Source of the DNA: Pseudoscleropodium purum
Lineage: Eukaryota > Streptophyta > Bryopsida > Hypnales > Brachytheciaceae
Assembly: GCA_963969395.1 (NCBI GenBank)
Contig: OZ017800.1
Span: 22,228,479-22,292,478 of the forward strand
DNA: 64,000 bases
Reading direction: 5' to 3'
The first letter of the stretch is position 1, and every line of letters starts with the position of its first letter. Of the stretch, positions 11,178 to 23,699 are shown piece by piece. Made by a program: the position numbers and the translations under genes. The notes under the pieces were generated by a model that worked only from the letters and a program-made list of their open reading frames with translations, searched no databases and was not told the origin of the DNA.

Positions 11178-13212
11178 GCACTTCTCATCTACTCTAGTTA
11201 TGTATCAAGCCTTACTAGCATAGGGATGTAGATGCACTAAGACCATAATTTTGACAAAGTGCCTATTTTTTATCACCTACTCATTTAAAAAATTTCATTC
11301 TAAAGAAAGGCTAGAACTTAGAATTTATTAGCAATGGTCAAATTTAAAAAACTTCAAGTCAAATTTCGAACCAAAGACCCCAAATGAGCTAGAACCAATA
11401 GAGAAATATTAAATAAACCATCTAAAAAATAGAAAATACATTATTGCATTTATTTGGATAAAGTGAATTTTGGAATTGGATAAATGAAAAATACATGCAT
11501 GATCTCCATATTGAGAAAGGCATAGTGCTGCAAGTTTTCCTATCCTTCAATGCCATATATTGTACTACTTGGACAAGTTTAATGAATATAATTCTAAATA
11601 CAAATGATATTTTTTTGAATGCTTTAAAAAAGAGGGAGTTTTGAATAATATTTCTATATTTTATTTCTATTGATATTTGTTAGAAAAGTATCAACTTTAA
11701 TATGATAGTTAGATTTTTTGAAGTATTACTAATATAACCTTAAATTGTCATTGTAGAATGCTTTCAAAATATATATGGCATATGGTTTAAAAGTAATAGA
11801 GTCTTTAACAAATGATTTTGGGTCTTTTGAAGACAATTCAAAGATGCACATATATAACACTTTTAAGGATTTTTTGAAAGACCATACATCCAAAATGACC
11901 TCAAGTATTGTCAAGGCAATAGATATATTTGTACATCAAATACACAATTTACAAGGAAATTTTTGTTGAACTATTTGAATACATGTTTTAAAGAGATGAC
12001 TTCTAAACAAATTCTTTTGAACATTCTATTGAATTTTTACCTTTTCATTGCAAAAATCATTCGTTTTTCTTCAACACTTTCAAAAATTCTAAAAACTCAA
12101 AAATATGTATAAATGTTCAAACCTACTTTGCAATTTAGATAGACAAATTCAAAATCATGAAAACTTAGGTATAATATATTAATAAACTCATTAAAAATAA
12201 TTGGATGCAAATTGGAAAATGAATGGCAACTTATAAACAAAATAACTACATTTAAAATAATTTGATTGAGCATCTCCGTACAAATCTTATTATTAAAATG
12301 TCTTAGATTTTAGTGAATCATGTTAGAAATTCTTGTCATGTGTTTTTTGGACATTGGATGAAATCATAAATATTCAACATATAGATTATTTACAAGTGTA
12401 TCCCAAATCAACACATGGTTTTCATGAATAGAACCCATCTATTTCAAGTAATAATTTATTTATGCAAAATTGTTAACAAGGCTGAAATAAGGCATTTTAC
12501 ATACAAATGAATGTTAGGAGGTTTGATTAGGTCCTACCTTTGAGTAGTTACTTAGGAAAGTGAACTAAAACACTTAATAGTGACAGAGTCACTAGTAGTA
12601 TGTGTGAATACATGTTGCAACAAATGGACTTGAACTCAAGAGGTCTTTACAAAAATAACCAAGAATTGGGATAGAGTTTTTTCTAGTTATGGTCCTTGGC
12701 GGAGCCATGTCTAAGAGCTCATTTTCTCATCAATTAGTCAAATCTAGTAGTATAAATTAAATTTAGACTAGAGAAAAAGGCCTCACGTTCAAGTTGCTTT
12801 CTAAAGTAAAGAACCAACTTGAGTTTGCTTGAGAGCTTGCATGACATGTGCATGGGAACTGAACTTACTGGGCTGCGTGACTCATTCCGCTGCCATGCCA
12901 ACCGTTGAACGACCAGAGCACCGTCGTCGTTGTCCTGGAACACCTAATCAACGGTAGTAACCAATGATGAAAGCTTGCCGGGAGTGCAGCCGCTTCCATC
13001 TACTCGGAAGTTGTCGTCCGCACGCATGCACGGGACGATCGAGGCGGCAGCTGCTGTTGCTCTGCTGCATGTTCCACGGCCGACCGGCGCGCACGATGAC
13101 AGTTGAGCAACTGCACGAATTACCGCAGGTAGGCAGGCAGGCAGGCAGGAGGCAGCGCACCTCACAGTCCACTGAGTCCAGTCCAGTACTGCCTGTCTGA
13201 CGATCCTCCGAC
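11178..13212. other. intergenic DNA, AT-rich then GC-richer from 12.8 kb
   Basis: No supported gene. From about 12.75 kb the sequence becomes GC-richer and contains a GCAG tetranucleotide run (about 13130-13150). This part may be promoter or leader of the possible gene that follows. Confidence 0.4.
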
Positions 13213-13266
13213 TTGCTCGGTCGCTCGCTTACTCGCCCGCTCTTGGGGCACGCATGCAGCCAAAGA

Positions 13267-13923
13267 ATGGACTGTCACCACTCCACCGCTGCAGCTGCAG
13301 CAGCAGCAGAGCTCCTAGCTCAGGTGATCTGTTTTCCGGTCATTCCCAGTGTATTTTGTTCTCGTACATTTTACCTGTCTAGCTCAGATTTCATGCTCCT
13401 CCCTCCAGGTCCCATTAATTAATAGCTACTACTACATACTGCTGTCAGCTAGCTATGGTCACACTAGCATGTCAGGCTCATTCTCCCTCGAGCCAACGGC
13501 GCTGGTCTCGGTATGCATATCCGTCTTCACTCCTTCGCTGTTGTACCACATAATTCTTCTGTCAGACCTGGGATCCCATTTGCGGACAAATTGGTGGATA
13601 TGAATGTGCGCCTGGACGAATTGTTGGTTCAATTCAGTGAGCTCCAGGAATACATGCCCGAGGCCGACGATGTGGAGAATCTTGGCAAGCCCCACAAGAC
13701 TGTCAAGCTCCGCGGCCCCACGAAATCAGCTGACAACACCACCAAACCAACAATGCAGACGAACCACAACCACAACCACCAATCTGACCCTCTCAACGTC
13801 ATTAGAAAGGCGCCCAGCAGCTCAAGTTATGACCGGACTCGCCCTTACGACATTCAGACTACTCGCCATGGTCGGAGCTTCATACTCTCTGATCGCCATG
13901 GACATGGCTTTCGATTAAACTAG
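13267..13923 (+). CDS. possible three-exon gene, 149-aa protein of unknown function
   Basis: A model with three exons stays in phase: 13267-13323 (MDCHHST start, then an alanine run), 13476-13510 and 13566-13923. Introns are 152 and 55 nt with GT-AG borders (GTGATC...TCAG and GTATGC...TCAG). The second is T-rich, as plant introns are. The last exon has a short amphipathic stretch around the motif RLDELLVQFSELQEY, followed by a polar Thr/Asn/His-rich tail. I do not recognise the family. An in-frame ATG also exists upstream at 13213. The frame at 13604-13918 overlaps in another phase. Transcript evidence is needed to treat this as a real gene; it could be chance within a GC-richer island. Confidence 0.3.
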
Positions 13924-16464
13924 AAGTTGAGCCTTTACTATCAAATGGGCTGCGGATACACGTACCTCGGACACTCGCACAATGAGACAACAGAATACCA
14001 CTCGACATTTAAAGTGTCCAAAATGAATCCAGAACTCTAATCTCCAACCGTCTTATTGTTACATTCCTAGTAAAACTTTTTGACTAAATTAATACTCTTC
14101 AATTGATATTTGACAAACTCGAGGTATCTGCAAGATCCGTAATCACTGAATGTGCATCATCGTGCCTCAAGTCCACCAGAATACAAGTAGCATAACTCAA
14201 TCCCAAGTGAATGGAAATCATTATATTAATAATTAAAACTTGCTCTCAATTCCAACTGGAAGACCAAGTGCGTAATATTGCTCACGGACTATGACTTTCA
14301 CGACTTTCAAGTTTACACGTCAAAATTGGAATAACTTATTCGGCTCGGAAGGACAAGTTGATGGAAGCCATCGACCTTCGGACACTCGAGCCTCTTTGTT
14401 ACACTGGACAATGATAAGGTCCCAATTCGACAATTTATAGACAAGGATCACGTAGCAATGTATGGACGCCGTGTCCTTAAATCTGTTGGCAGAAATAGAA
14501 TATCGCTTAGTGTTACAAGTGGCATAACCTTTGAAGACAAGGCAGCGAGGTTTGTCTGAAAATCGATCACTCGAACCGATGCCTAGGAAGTGCAATACCA
14601 GGATTACTAGCTATTTTCCAGCCTTATTCAGTGTGTAAAGCTCCTCAATTTCTCGAAGCTTGTTTATCTTCACGGAGTTTATACACGAAAAGAAATTCTT
14701 TCAGACATTTTCAATCACCTTAACTCATAGAGCTCGCCGAAGACTCTAATAAGAAAAACAAGTTCAACTAAAGGAATAAACAGGAAGACTTCCAAGACAA
14801 TGGCTTAACAGGTTTAGAGGCATCCCAGCAAGCACTTGAACGATTATACATCAATGAGCGACTGGCACGAACAGAGTTTCTCTGACCTTGATTTGCAGTT
14901 TCGTTTCGGAGACCTTCGTGTCTGTTGCCACCGGCAGTTGTTTTTCCCTGTGCCGTTCATTTGTGTCGAAAATAAAAGAATACAGTTCTTCTCCAAGCAA
15001 ATACTCCCAATGCATTAAAGCAGTACTCCCAATCCATTAAAGCAGTATTGAGTTGGTTTTATACCTACAGTTCCGGCAACGAATGAAAGGGTGAGAGGAA
15101 TAGGAAAATACGCTCATGGAATAACGTTGAACGTTAAACGACGCAAAGGTGGTCACCTTCACTTGATGCCGAGGCCACCTTCGTCCTCAAATCATTCGAT
15201 GAGAACCAGGCGGATTAGTGGTTCTTCAAAGGTTGAACAACGACAAATTAGGAACTTTCAGAGAGTCTCGATCTTTGGTTATCGTCTAATCCAAAGACAA
15301 TCTGGCATTATCTTGGGAAATTAAAAATTGGTTGCTATCCTCTTCAAAAATTTGTAACTTGTGTTCGAACCAGAGTCATCGAAGAGACGGTTTGCTCCAG
15401 TCTTGGATAGAAAATTCCACACTGTAACAGATAAGTACAACCGAAGCACGCAAAAACCGTCGGCAAAGAACATAATAATCCTCATTTCAACTAGAAGATG
15501 TGGCAGTGCTTCACTGACTAGTAATCCCACAAATTCCAAGCCGAGCAGATCCTAGGTTCACCTACACACTACAAGCACACCGGAGTAGTGCATCGACTTT
15601 CGGGCCATAGACATCTGACCATTCCACACATTATATGAAGACGTAGGGCAGACAACAAGCTTATATCATGGATATGTCATTGTTCTAAATTCATTCTGAC
15701 ACTGGTAAGGTCATCTGCCCATTAATAATCCTGCTTGCTTGACTAGAATAGATACTCTACTTAATTCTTACAGTTAGCTGTAATTGCACTAGAAAATCGT
15801 CATGCACCCTAATTGTTGGTGTAACCCACTTAGCTGTCGAGTATTTTCGATCACATCAAACAACAACATTTGTCGATTTAAGACAGACCATGTGTCTTTG
15901 AGCTTGCTTTCCTATCCTCCATTTGGCTCGGCGTACTTGCTAAATTTTGCACAATCTGATCGATTCATTACAAGCTGTGATGATGAATGGTGATCTAGAG
16001 TTTCCCAGAAATGCCTTGGAAAGCCCAAGTATCCAAAACCATAATTACACACCCAGCATAAACCCCTGCAAATCTCCAAGGACAATAAGGTCAATGTGGG
16101 TCAAGGATCATCCTCTTAATGGTTGCCATTTGACACGTAACTAGTAAGTCACCAAGACTCTGTGACCTAGCATCAAGGTTCTCAGTATTTTTAAACAGAT
16201 CATAGAAACCGAGCATCGTTACCTGCTCTATTTCAGGTATCTGTTGAAGCATTTACTTTCTTCGTTTGATGTACAATGTGCTGGTCTGGTCAGAGAGCAG
16301 AAGAGAATTTACCTGGCGATGGAATCGAAGAAAAATGTACCAAAAGTCCAACTGGCTCCAGACTTGGAGCATGCTTAATGAAGGATCCAAACAGGGGAAG
16401 CTAGCAATCCTGCTGCTCCCAACCGATCCAAAGCTTTCAACGTGGAAAGCCAATGCAGTTAATA
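13924..16464. other. intergenic DNA, low-complexity-free, unassigned
   Basis: Moderate GC content and many short frames on both strands (for example minus 14320-14595, plus 15091-15324, minus 15321-15539), none with a recognisable domain. The last few hundred bases are presumably the 3' untranslated region of the folate carrier, which is read from the minus strand. Some of the rest may be decayed retroelement, but no diagnostic motif was found. Confidence 0.4.
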
Positions 16465-17406
16465 TCATTGAAGGAATTTCATTGCTGACTCGTAGACAAG
16501 AAATGTCAGTGACGATGAAGGCACAACCCGTAACAGGTTTGGAACAATTCCTTTATAAAGCCCACGGAAGCCCTCATAACGCATTATGGATTGAAATGTG
16601 TGCCAAGTATTCGCATATCTGGACACTCCATCGTCACTTGGCCGTTGTTGCAGACGCGAACGTACTACCTGGTAGGGATAAGTAGCCATGACGGCAAAAA
16701 GCTTCGACGATGCTCCTAAAATAACAAAATCTGGCGAAGTCATGAGCTGCTCTCCACTAGCAACAACGTCGGGATGTCCTGCCGCTTCCCCAGTACGGTG
16801 CGAGATCAAAAATTTCCGACCTTCTTCATACGCCATAAATTGCAAAGCTCCATGAGAGACGAGAATGAGCCCTGGGCCAAGCCCTTTGTACAAACCCCGC
16901 AGTCCTTCCTCTCGCAGAATGCTCTTAAAAGCGTCCGAGAAGCCCAGATACGGCTTCCGAGCCCCATGGCCAGGAGCTTGCAGCTGCAGACGCGTTTTCA
17001 CCACCCAGACGGGATTTGTCATCACAGCAACAATGGATCCCGCCTCCGCAGCCGACAGTAGGTGCAACGACGGTCCTAGAGCATCTCTGTCGAATTGCCG
17101 CCGGTTCCGCTCCTTGATGTTACTGTAAAGAAAGAAGTAGAGGCTCCACGATAAGCTCGATCCTAACACCGCCGGGACCAATCCGGCATAGAGCCCTCGC
17201 AAGCCCTCCATTCGGCCGATGGTGAACAGAGCATGGAAGGTGTGGCGGTAGGAGGGCACGGCTGCACGGAGGCCGTCGTGAACTTGGAAACGAGTGCGCA
17301 CGATATCCAGAGGATGCAGCGCCACCACAGTGGTGAGGCCCGCCACACCGCCCGCCACCGCGCTCTGCCACTTCCAATCCGTCCACTGGAAGTGCACGTT
17401 CTGCAT
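16465..17406 (-). CDS. FOLT1: folate transporter, mitochondrial carrier family (chloroplast-envelope type)
   Basis: A single uninterrupted frame of 313 codons, the usual length of this family. Three tandem carrier repeats are visible, with signature motifs HPLDIVRTR (about 31-39), NPVWVVKTR (131-139) and YPYQVVRSR (243-251). Tryptophan in place of the acidic residue in repeat 2 is typical of the folate/FAD/pyrimidine-nucleotide branch. The whole protein reads closely like Arabidopsis FOLT1 (for example LRGLYAG, the NPxWxVKTRLQLQ run and LVSHGALQF). Known role of that protein: a six-helix carrier importing folate across the plastid inner envelope. The start at 17406 is the first ATG and directly precedes the first carrier repeat, so there is no long transit peptide, as is usual. 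The lack of introns is worth noting. Location and substrate are inferred from the family. Confidence 0.93.
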   Translation of the reverse strand: MQNVHFQWTDWKWQSAVAGGVAGLTTVVALHPLDIVRTRFQVHDGLRAAVPSYRHTFHALFTIGRMEGLRGLYAGLVPAVLGSSLSWSLYFFLYSNIKERNRRQFDRDALGPSLHLLSAAEAGSIVAVMTNPVWVVKTRLQLQAPGHGARKPYLGFSDAFKSILREEGLRGLYKGLGPGLILVSHGALQFMAYEEGRKFLISHRTGEAAGHPDVVASGEQLMTSPDFVILGASSKLFAVMATYPYQVVRSRLQQRPSDDGVSRYANTWHTFQSIMRYEGFRGLYKGIVPNLLRVVPSSSLTFLVYESAMKFLQ

Positions 17407-17421
17407 TGCAAGTCAGGATGA

Positions 17422-17447
17422 GGTGAGGAGAGGAGAGGAGAGGAGAG
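17422..17447 (-). promoter_or_regulatory. CT-repeat in the 5' leader of the folate carrier
   Basis: Repeated GAGAG units on the plus strand, so CTCTC in the carrier transcript, just upstream of its ATG. Pyrimidine-rich leader tracts of this kind are common near plant transcription starts. Function is inferred only. Confidence 0.4.
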
Positions 17448-17599
17448 CAAAGCGGCGGCGGCAGCAGTAGCAGCTGCTTCTGCAGGCAACAATGCCAAGG
17501 ATCGGCAAAGAGAATGGAATGGGTGCGTGCACAGCCAACGAGAAGCGGCAGCGGCCGCGAGGGGAGGCAGAAGGAGAGAATAGTTTCTGTAAACGGGGA

Positions 17600-17607
17600 T
17601 TAGGGTT
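17600..17607 (-). promoter_or_regulatory. telo-box (AACCCTAA) upstream of the folate carrier
   Basis: On the carrier strand the sequence is AACCCTAA, about 195 bp upstream of the ATG. Telo-boxes near the start of transcription are typical of plant genes expressed in dividing cells, which would fit folate demand. A single eight-base match can also be chance. Confidence 0.4.
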
Positions 17608-18092
17608 GCGAAGAACGCATCATTCTCCGCCACGGTCCAGATCGATGGTCGGAAGGGGCGATTGATGTGAAATTGTTATGATAAAGCGCTGCAGGCTGCA
17701 GGCAGGCAGGCAAGGACGGAAAAAAGTTCTGGAACTGTAGACTGTAGACTGTAGACCGACCGAGGCCCCGAAGGAAAGCAAGCAACTGAGACTCTGGGAG
17801 CACTGGAGCAGCAGCAAGCGGACAGACTCCCAGGATGATTTTACCAACAATCGAACCCAGCCACAGATCGAAGTCCAGGCGGGCTAAGTCTTCAGTCACG
17901 CGGCACGCGCACAATCGAATGGAAACAGACCTTCCTTTCCCCACAGGAGTGACCACTCTAAACTGCCATGCCAGTTCGAGTGCTAAGAGCTACAAGGGGG
18001 GGTTTCTACGTATCCAACCATAGGATTTTGCATTCCACTTGTATGACCAAGAAACGTGTGTCACAAATTTTAACCAAGTAGATTGGAAGATA
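17608..18092. other. probable promoter region of the folate carrier
   Basis: GC-richer sequence upstream of the minus-strand gene, with a GCAG run near 17699-17712 and three copies of the heptamer TGTAGAC at about 17736-17758. It ends abruptly at the AT-rich repeat starting at 18093. No TATA box was identified with confidence. Confidence 0.35.
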
Positions 18093-19015
18093 TTAACCCC
18101 TTAGATTCTTGAACCAAAATTTTACCAAAAACACTCCCAAATTGTCATTTCTAGAACAAATATCAAATCTTATAAAAAAAAACTTTTTTTGACAAATGTA
18201 GTCATAGGATCTTGCATTAGACCAGTTAGAGAAGATGTGGAAAAAATTTCAAAGAATTTAACCTTTTGGATTGATAGATATTAGCATTCTAATTCACAAA
18301 AATCTTTTTTTTTTCCTTGCAAAAAACACAATAGCCACACTTCACAAGCTCACTTTTTTATGATAAAAGGTCAAAAATGGTGGTGCTTCTTCAATGGATC
18401 CATTTTCCTAGACAAGTTGGCTACATGCTTGAAAAATTTCACATCATTTGGAATTGTACAATATATAGGAAAAAAATAGTAAGTAGATAGTAGTAGAGAA
18501 TGATATAAAATACTTAATTGTTAAGAATTAAATTATGGAATTGGAAATGCCAATCTAATGGTTGAAATGTTGTAATAAATAATATACATTCTATAATTTA
18601 TTTATTTTTCAAAAATATGAAAAATTGAGTAAGATAAAGGACTTCAAAGTTTATTTTAGAAAAGAGAATCTATAACTGCCCACAAACAAAAAATTCTCAT
18701 AACTTTTGACTCATTAATCAAATAGAACGATTCAAAGCCTTCCACACATACGAAACTCTAAGAAAATAATTTCAAATTTTTATTTCAAAAATAATAATTT
18801 TTTAATCTGCCTAGATTGTTCTTTTACAAAAAAGTAACATTTCAAGTCATAATTTTTTATTATAGTATTAAAATGTCATGAAAGTTTGCTCACATGATAA
18901 ATAAATATACTACCCACCTTTTGTCAAAGTTTGGGACAAATATATGCTAATTGGCAATCACAACAACGTGCCTAAAATCACTATGTTGCCTAAATCAATA
19001 GGTCCCTAGAATGTT
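18093..19015 (+). mobile_element. TTAA-ended TIR element, subfamily E copy 1
   Basis: Starts TTAACCCCTTAGATTCTTG. The body is closely related to 50622-51517 and to 22386-23003: all contain GGTGGTGCTTCTT, a block around CACATCATTTGGAAT and a block around AATGCCAATC at matching spacing. The right end is degenerate and placed by alignment with the 50.6-kb copy. No coding frame. Confidence 0.6.
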
Positions 19016-19037
19016 CCAATACATTTCTTTCCAAATA

Positions 19038-19832
19038 TTAACCTCTAAATGTAAAATTCCTTTTGCTCCTACAATTTCTTCACCTTCATACCCTTTGAAT
19101 CCATTAATGCCCAATTGCTTGATCACTATCCTATAACTTGACGTAAGCTTCCCATGTGTTCTAAACATGTAGCATACTTGAATAGCAAGAAGCCAATTTT
19201 GTTAACTCCTATAGGTTTAAAGTTGTACAATGTTTTTTGTTGGTTTTGGAGCACATTCTTATGATATCAAATTTGATTGTCTTTTATTTTTTATAAACTT
19301 GAAGGTAAAGGATCATATATCAATTTAGAAGTATAACTTTAATTTCAATCATTTTAAAGGTATAGAAGAAAAATTTATGTCCACCTAATGTTAAAATGTT
19401 CGACTTTGGCAAACAAAAAACACACAAAAATTCAAATTTTTTTCTCTTCAGGTGTATTTATGTCAATGTTGAAAGGTTTAAGTTAATTCATTTCATTTGG
19501 ATTAGTTGTGTGAAAGTTACGAAGAGTTTGTTTTTTTGGACATCTTACTCAAAAAATGATGTATAGAATTTGTATACAAACTCAATTTCTACATTATTTT
19601 TAAAAACAAATAGGGACTACAAGGGATATATTACTTGTCATATTAATCTCATTATGAGGACACTAGGCTTGACAAGTTTCAAATCCATTTTAGAATTATT
19701 AACAATTCAATTTTGCCTTCCATCATATACCTATTTCTATTTAACAATTTCTAGGACATTTTTCTTCAAAGATGAATATTTTTGTTTCTCTTAAATAAAT
19801 TATTTCCTAAATTTTCAACAAATTTTCTAGTA
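19038..19832 (+). mobile_element. TTAA-ended TIR element, truncated relative of copy c
   Basis: Begins TTAACCTCTAAATG and resembles the element at 6564-7490 over several blocks, including the ATTATTAACAATT stretch near 19697. It runs into the MITE at 19833, and I could not find its right terminus beyond. The 74-codon frame at 19570-19794 is not conserved in the other copy. Confidence 0.45.
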
Positions 19833-20109
19833 CAGTAGAAAATATTTGAGGGCAATAACAACTTGTTTTGTTTTTGTTCCTGTTGTAGTTCCTCCACAAG
19901 GAAGGGTACATCTGGCTATTAGAAAAATAAAAATAAAAATAAAATCTTAAAATGGAAAAAAAAGTTGAAAAAAAATTTAATTTCTTTTGGGGGGGGGAAA
20001 TAACATGGCACTCTCTTGGCCATGTCAAATTGTACTATTGGCTACATTCACAATGTTATTGGGGCAAGGGAACTCACAGTCTTCTTTTGGCCTCAAATCT
20101 TCTTTAATG
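19833..20109. mobile_element. MITE-like TIR element, family M copy II
   Basis: The left end resembles AGAAAATATTTGAGGG and the right end CCTCAAATCTTCTTTAATG. The interior has the same A-rich tract ending in AAAAAAAAGTTGAAAAAAAA as copy I at 445-714. About 277 bp. A 9-G run lies at about 19990. Confidence 0.55.
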
Positions 20110-21791
20110 TAAAGATTTAACCCTCACAACTTCATAGTACAAATCATTAAAAATAAGGGAATTCAAAGTCTAAAAACATAGTGAAGTAATGTACAATGAA
20201 TTTATTCCATTGACTTTGAATACTAATATTGTATGGCTAAAGTGCCTAAGAAATTCCACACTTTCTTATACAAATTGAATGCAACTTAAATGTTCAATAG
20301 AACATAGTTTCTTTTTCATTGTAGCTATTTATACTAGAAATAGCATCTTTAAAGTGTGCTATTTTGGAAAATGTTGTCATGAACCTAAAATAGTTAAATC
20401 ATGTATGAGATGTCATTAAGCACAATAGTAGACATATTTCTTGATTATTTTCTAGTTTGCATTTTTATAGCAAAATCAAGAGCAAAATATATCTTGAATA
20501 ACTGATAATTATGTTATTCATATTATTTAATATGCTCATATACTAGAAGAGTTAGATTGGGTGAATATTTCAAGTAATTCTTTTGATTGATGACTTACAG
20601 GAGTCTTTTCTAGAGACAAGTGTTAGGACCAAGGCTTTATTTTTATTTTTTATCAAGTGCCAAAGTGGCAATATAAAATGGTTTAGTGGTACTCCAAATT
20701 TCAACATTCATCCACATATTAGATAGAAAATGTCACATTAGTATACATCACATATACATAATTACATTTTCATCCAAAATTTAGCGATTTCATCCAACAT
20801 TTTTTTTTAGTTTTTATTTTTTAGGTGAAAAACTTCATGGGTTGTTATTATTTTTTAGCCAATTTTTTCACCAGTGCAATTTGGCACTATAAAGCCCCAA
20901 ACCCCCTTGCAAGAGTACATTTTCTTAGTCAAGCTCAAAGACATTTTAATCAAAATCTATGTGAAATTTAATTTGATTTTTTACCATGTCCCTTAGGGGT
21001 GGTTTATCCTTCAAGGGTCAAGGAGAGCCTAGATTGGCCCTCAACCACAAGCCCCTAGTTGTTTGCACCCTAGATGTCTTCAATATCACCTAGCAATGTC
21101 ACATTGAGCTTTTCGCTATTGTGATTAGTCTATTGTTCATGTGCTAAAGGTTGTAGTTTCATGTGTCTTACCATTACATCCTAAATATAGAAACCAACAA
21201 TGAGCAATATATGAAAAAGCTAAATACAAGTGTGACAAAACAAAAGCTAACAAAATCAAGGAGTTCAATCTACGCACTTGGTAGAGATGTTGTGTCTTAG
21301 CATTTTGAGGGATGAGTTTTGCATAGCAGTCTAATTCAAACCCTTTGATGGATACCTATTCGAACTAGATTACAACATCAATCATACCTAAGTCCCACCG
21401 AAGTAGCTTCAATGTAAATGGCTAGTAATACTCTTAGACTATCTCTACTTTTTTTCTAGGATGGAGCTTGATTTGGTCTATAGTAAATGTGGACAATTTT
21501 TGGTCCTTTTTAGTCACACCTTATCTAGCTTTGTCATTTAGGCCACTCAAATATCTAATTTTCTTGCCCATGCTCTAAAGCTCACTCACTTCTAAATGCT
21601 AATTGGATTCTTGTCATGACTCATTTTCTTATACTTGATTTGATTTAGGAAAAGCAATTAGTGAATAACAGTTGGGCATAGTTATGGTTTAATGAGCAAA
21701 AGGCATGATTGTGGAAGAGTGTATAGTGAATGTGATTTTAAGTGCAATTTTAGGGTTCAATAGGGTAATTGAGAGCAAGTAGAGAACCAAG
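20110..21791. other. AT-rich intergenic DNA, nothing identified
   Basis: No supported gene or paired repeat ends. Some blocks resemble fragments of the repeat families described elsewhere, but I cannot delimit them. Confidence 0.45.
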
Positions 21792-22035
21792 GAGTCTTTC
21801 TCCAATTAATAAACTTCAAGTATGTGTGGATGCTTTTGAAGTAATTGTTCTCAATGTATACATCTTATAGTCTCAAAAGATAGAAAAAATCTCTAAAATC
21901 TCTAAATTGAATTCTGAGTCTTGCTCCAATTAATAAACTTAAAGTATGTGTCAGTGCTTTTAAGGTAATTCTTCTTAATGTGCCTACTACATAGTCTCAA
22001 AGGGTGGAAAAAATCCAAAAGAATCCAAAAATAGA
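21792..22035. repeat. tandem duplication, two units of about 124 bp
   Basis: Unit 1 starts GAGTCTTTCTCCAATTAATA at 21792 and unit 2 GAGTCTTGCTCCAATTAATA at 21916. Both continue with AAACTTNAAGTATGTGT and later TAGTCTCAAA. They have diverged by roughly one base in ten. Non-coding. Confidence 0.75.
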
Positions 22036-22138
22036 ATCATGAAGTTTATCAAAATCCAATGAACTTTTTTCATAGAAAAGTAAGCTTATAAAGTACAACT
22101 ACCCTACTTTACGTAGAGTAAAAGAAATTATTTTAGTG

Positions 22139-23003
22139 AATTTGAATGCTTATATCTTGCAATTTGCGTGGTGGAAATATATGAAATTTTCACAACATAT
22201 TTTTAAGTCAACATACTATAAGATTCTATAGTTAAATATGTCAAAAAAAATATTTTTTTCATAAATTTGGTACTTGTACTAAAATTGACAGTTTTCAGGC
22301 ATTTTAGTTTATAACATACATGTAGAACTTTAGAATTAAATCTTGTACACAATAAAATTAAATCTATTATTTTCAATACAAGTTTTTGTTGAGATATGAA
22401 AAAAGTTCAAAAATGGTGGTGCTTCTTTGGGTTCATTTTCATAGACAAGTTGGCCACATACTTGAGAAATTTGAGATCATTTGAAATTGTACAAAATATA
22501 AGAAAAAAATAGTAAGTTGATAATAGTAGAGAATGATTCAAAATAAAAAATTATTAAGAATTTAATTATAGAATTAAAAAATGCCAATCCCAATTGTTAC
22601 AATATTGTAATAAACAATTTACATCTTATGGTTTTATTTTATTCCAAAAATATTGAAATCTGAGTAAGCACAAGTACTTCAAAGGTTATTTTAGAATTGA
22701 GATTTTACAACTGCCTTTTCCATGTAAATGTAACTCTAAAAAGCTAATTTCAAATTTTTGTTTATGAAAAAAGTGATTTCATCAGATTTTCTTGAACCGT
22801 CCTTTTACCAAAAAAAATTACATATTAGGCTAAGATTTTTTATTTGCATTTTCAAATGTCATGAATTTGATGCATACCAAAGACATTCCTTGTCCATACC
22901 TACTATTGAAATTTTAGCTCAAAATATACAAATCCTCATTTATAGTAGCCTACCGAAAAATTCTATACAACCAAAAAATGCATGTTGGTCTTTTAGAAGT
23001 TAA
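22139..23003. mobile_element. TTAA-ended element, subfamily E copy 2, rearranged
   Basis: From 22386 to 23003 this is a plus-orientation copy of the family at 18093-19015 and 50622-51517, ending TTTTAGAAGTTAA. The 5' part of the family (rows 50680-50790 in the third copy) is instead present in inverted orientation at about 22139-22310. The copy is therefore head-to-head or internally inverted. Confidence 0.55.
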
Positions 23004-23699
23004 AGTGGTAATCTTTAATAGAAGATGTATGCATAGAAGTTCATGTTATATTTATTCTAACAAATAATGCAATTGCATTAGTTTACAAGTAACTAATTAA
23101 AGATTATATTTTTAATTTTTTATAAAAAAATTTATAATCAATTTTTTGTAAAGTGAAAAAAAATGTAGATATAGTTAGTGTAAATAAATATGTATACAAA
23201 GATAGATACAATGCAAAAAAAGCTTTTATTTTAATAGCAAGAGAATAAAAATAAGCACCTTAAATTAAAAGCAAAATTTGCAAAAGAGCTACCAACCACA
23301 GCCAAGGCTCAACAACCTTCCTTTTTTTGTTTTAGATTATAGTTTACTAGTGTGCCCCAGAATACAAATATTCAACAAAAAGATTGAAAATCAAGAAATA
23401 TGCGAACAACACTAATTTGAGGAGGGCTTCAAGGTAGGTGTGTTAAGGTAATTACATCTAAAAATGCATGAATAAACTTTGTAGCATAAATTGATAAGCT
23501 TTAGAAAATAAAGAACAAATTTTGCACATTGCTAAAGAATGATGAATCAAAATGCAAGTGGCTCCATAATATTTGGACACATTGTGAATTAGTTACAAAT
23601 TTTCAAAGATATAAGGTAAAAGATGCTAAAAGTGTCACGTAGGTGATGCCAAAATGCTTTTGATGCATATGAAGGAATGACACTAGAGAGAAGTAAAAC
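23004..23699. other. AT-rich intergenic DNA, nothing identified
   Basis: No open frame of note, no paired repeat ends. Confidence 0.5.

Noticed and set aside
16266..16685. 139-codon plus-strand frame overlapping the folate carrier
   Set aside because: It overlaps the 3' part of a clearly conserved carrier gene on the other strand and has no similarity of its own.
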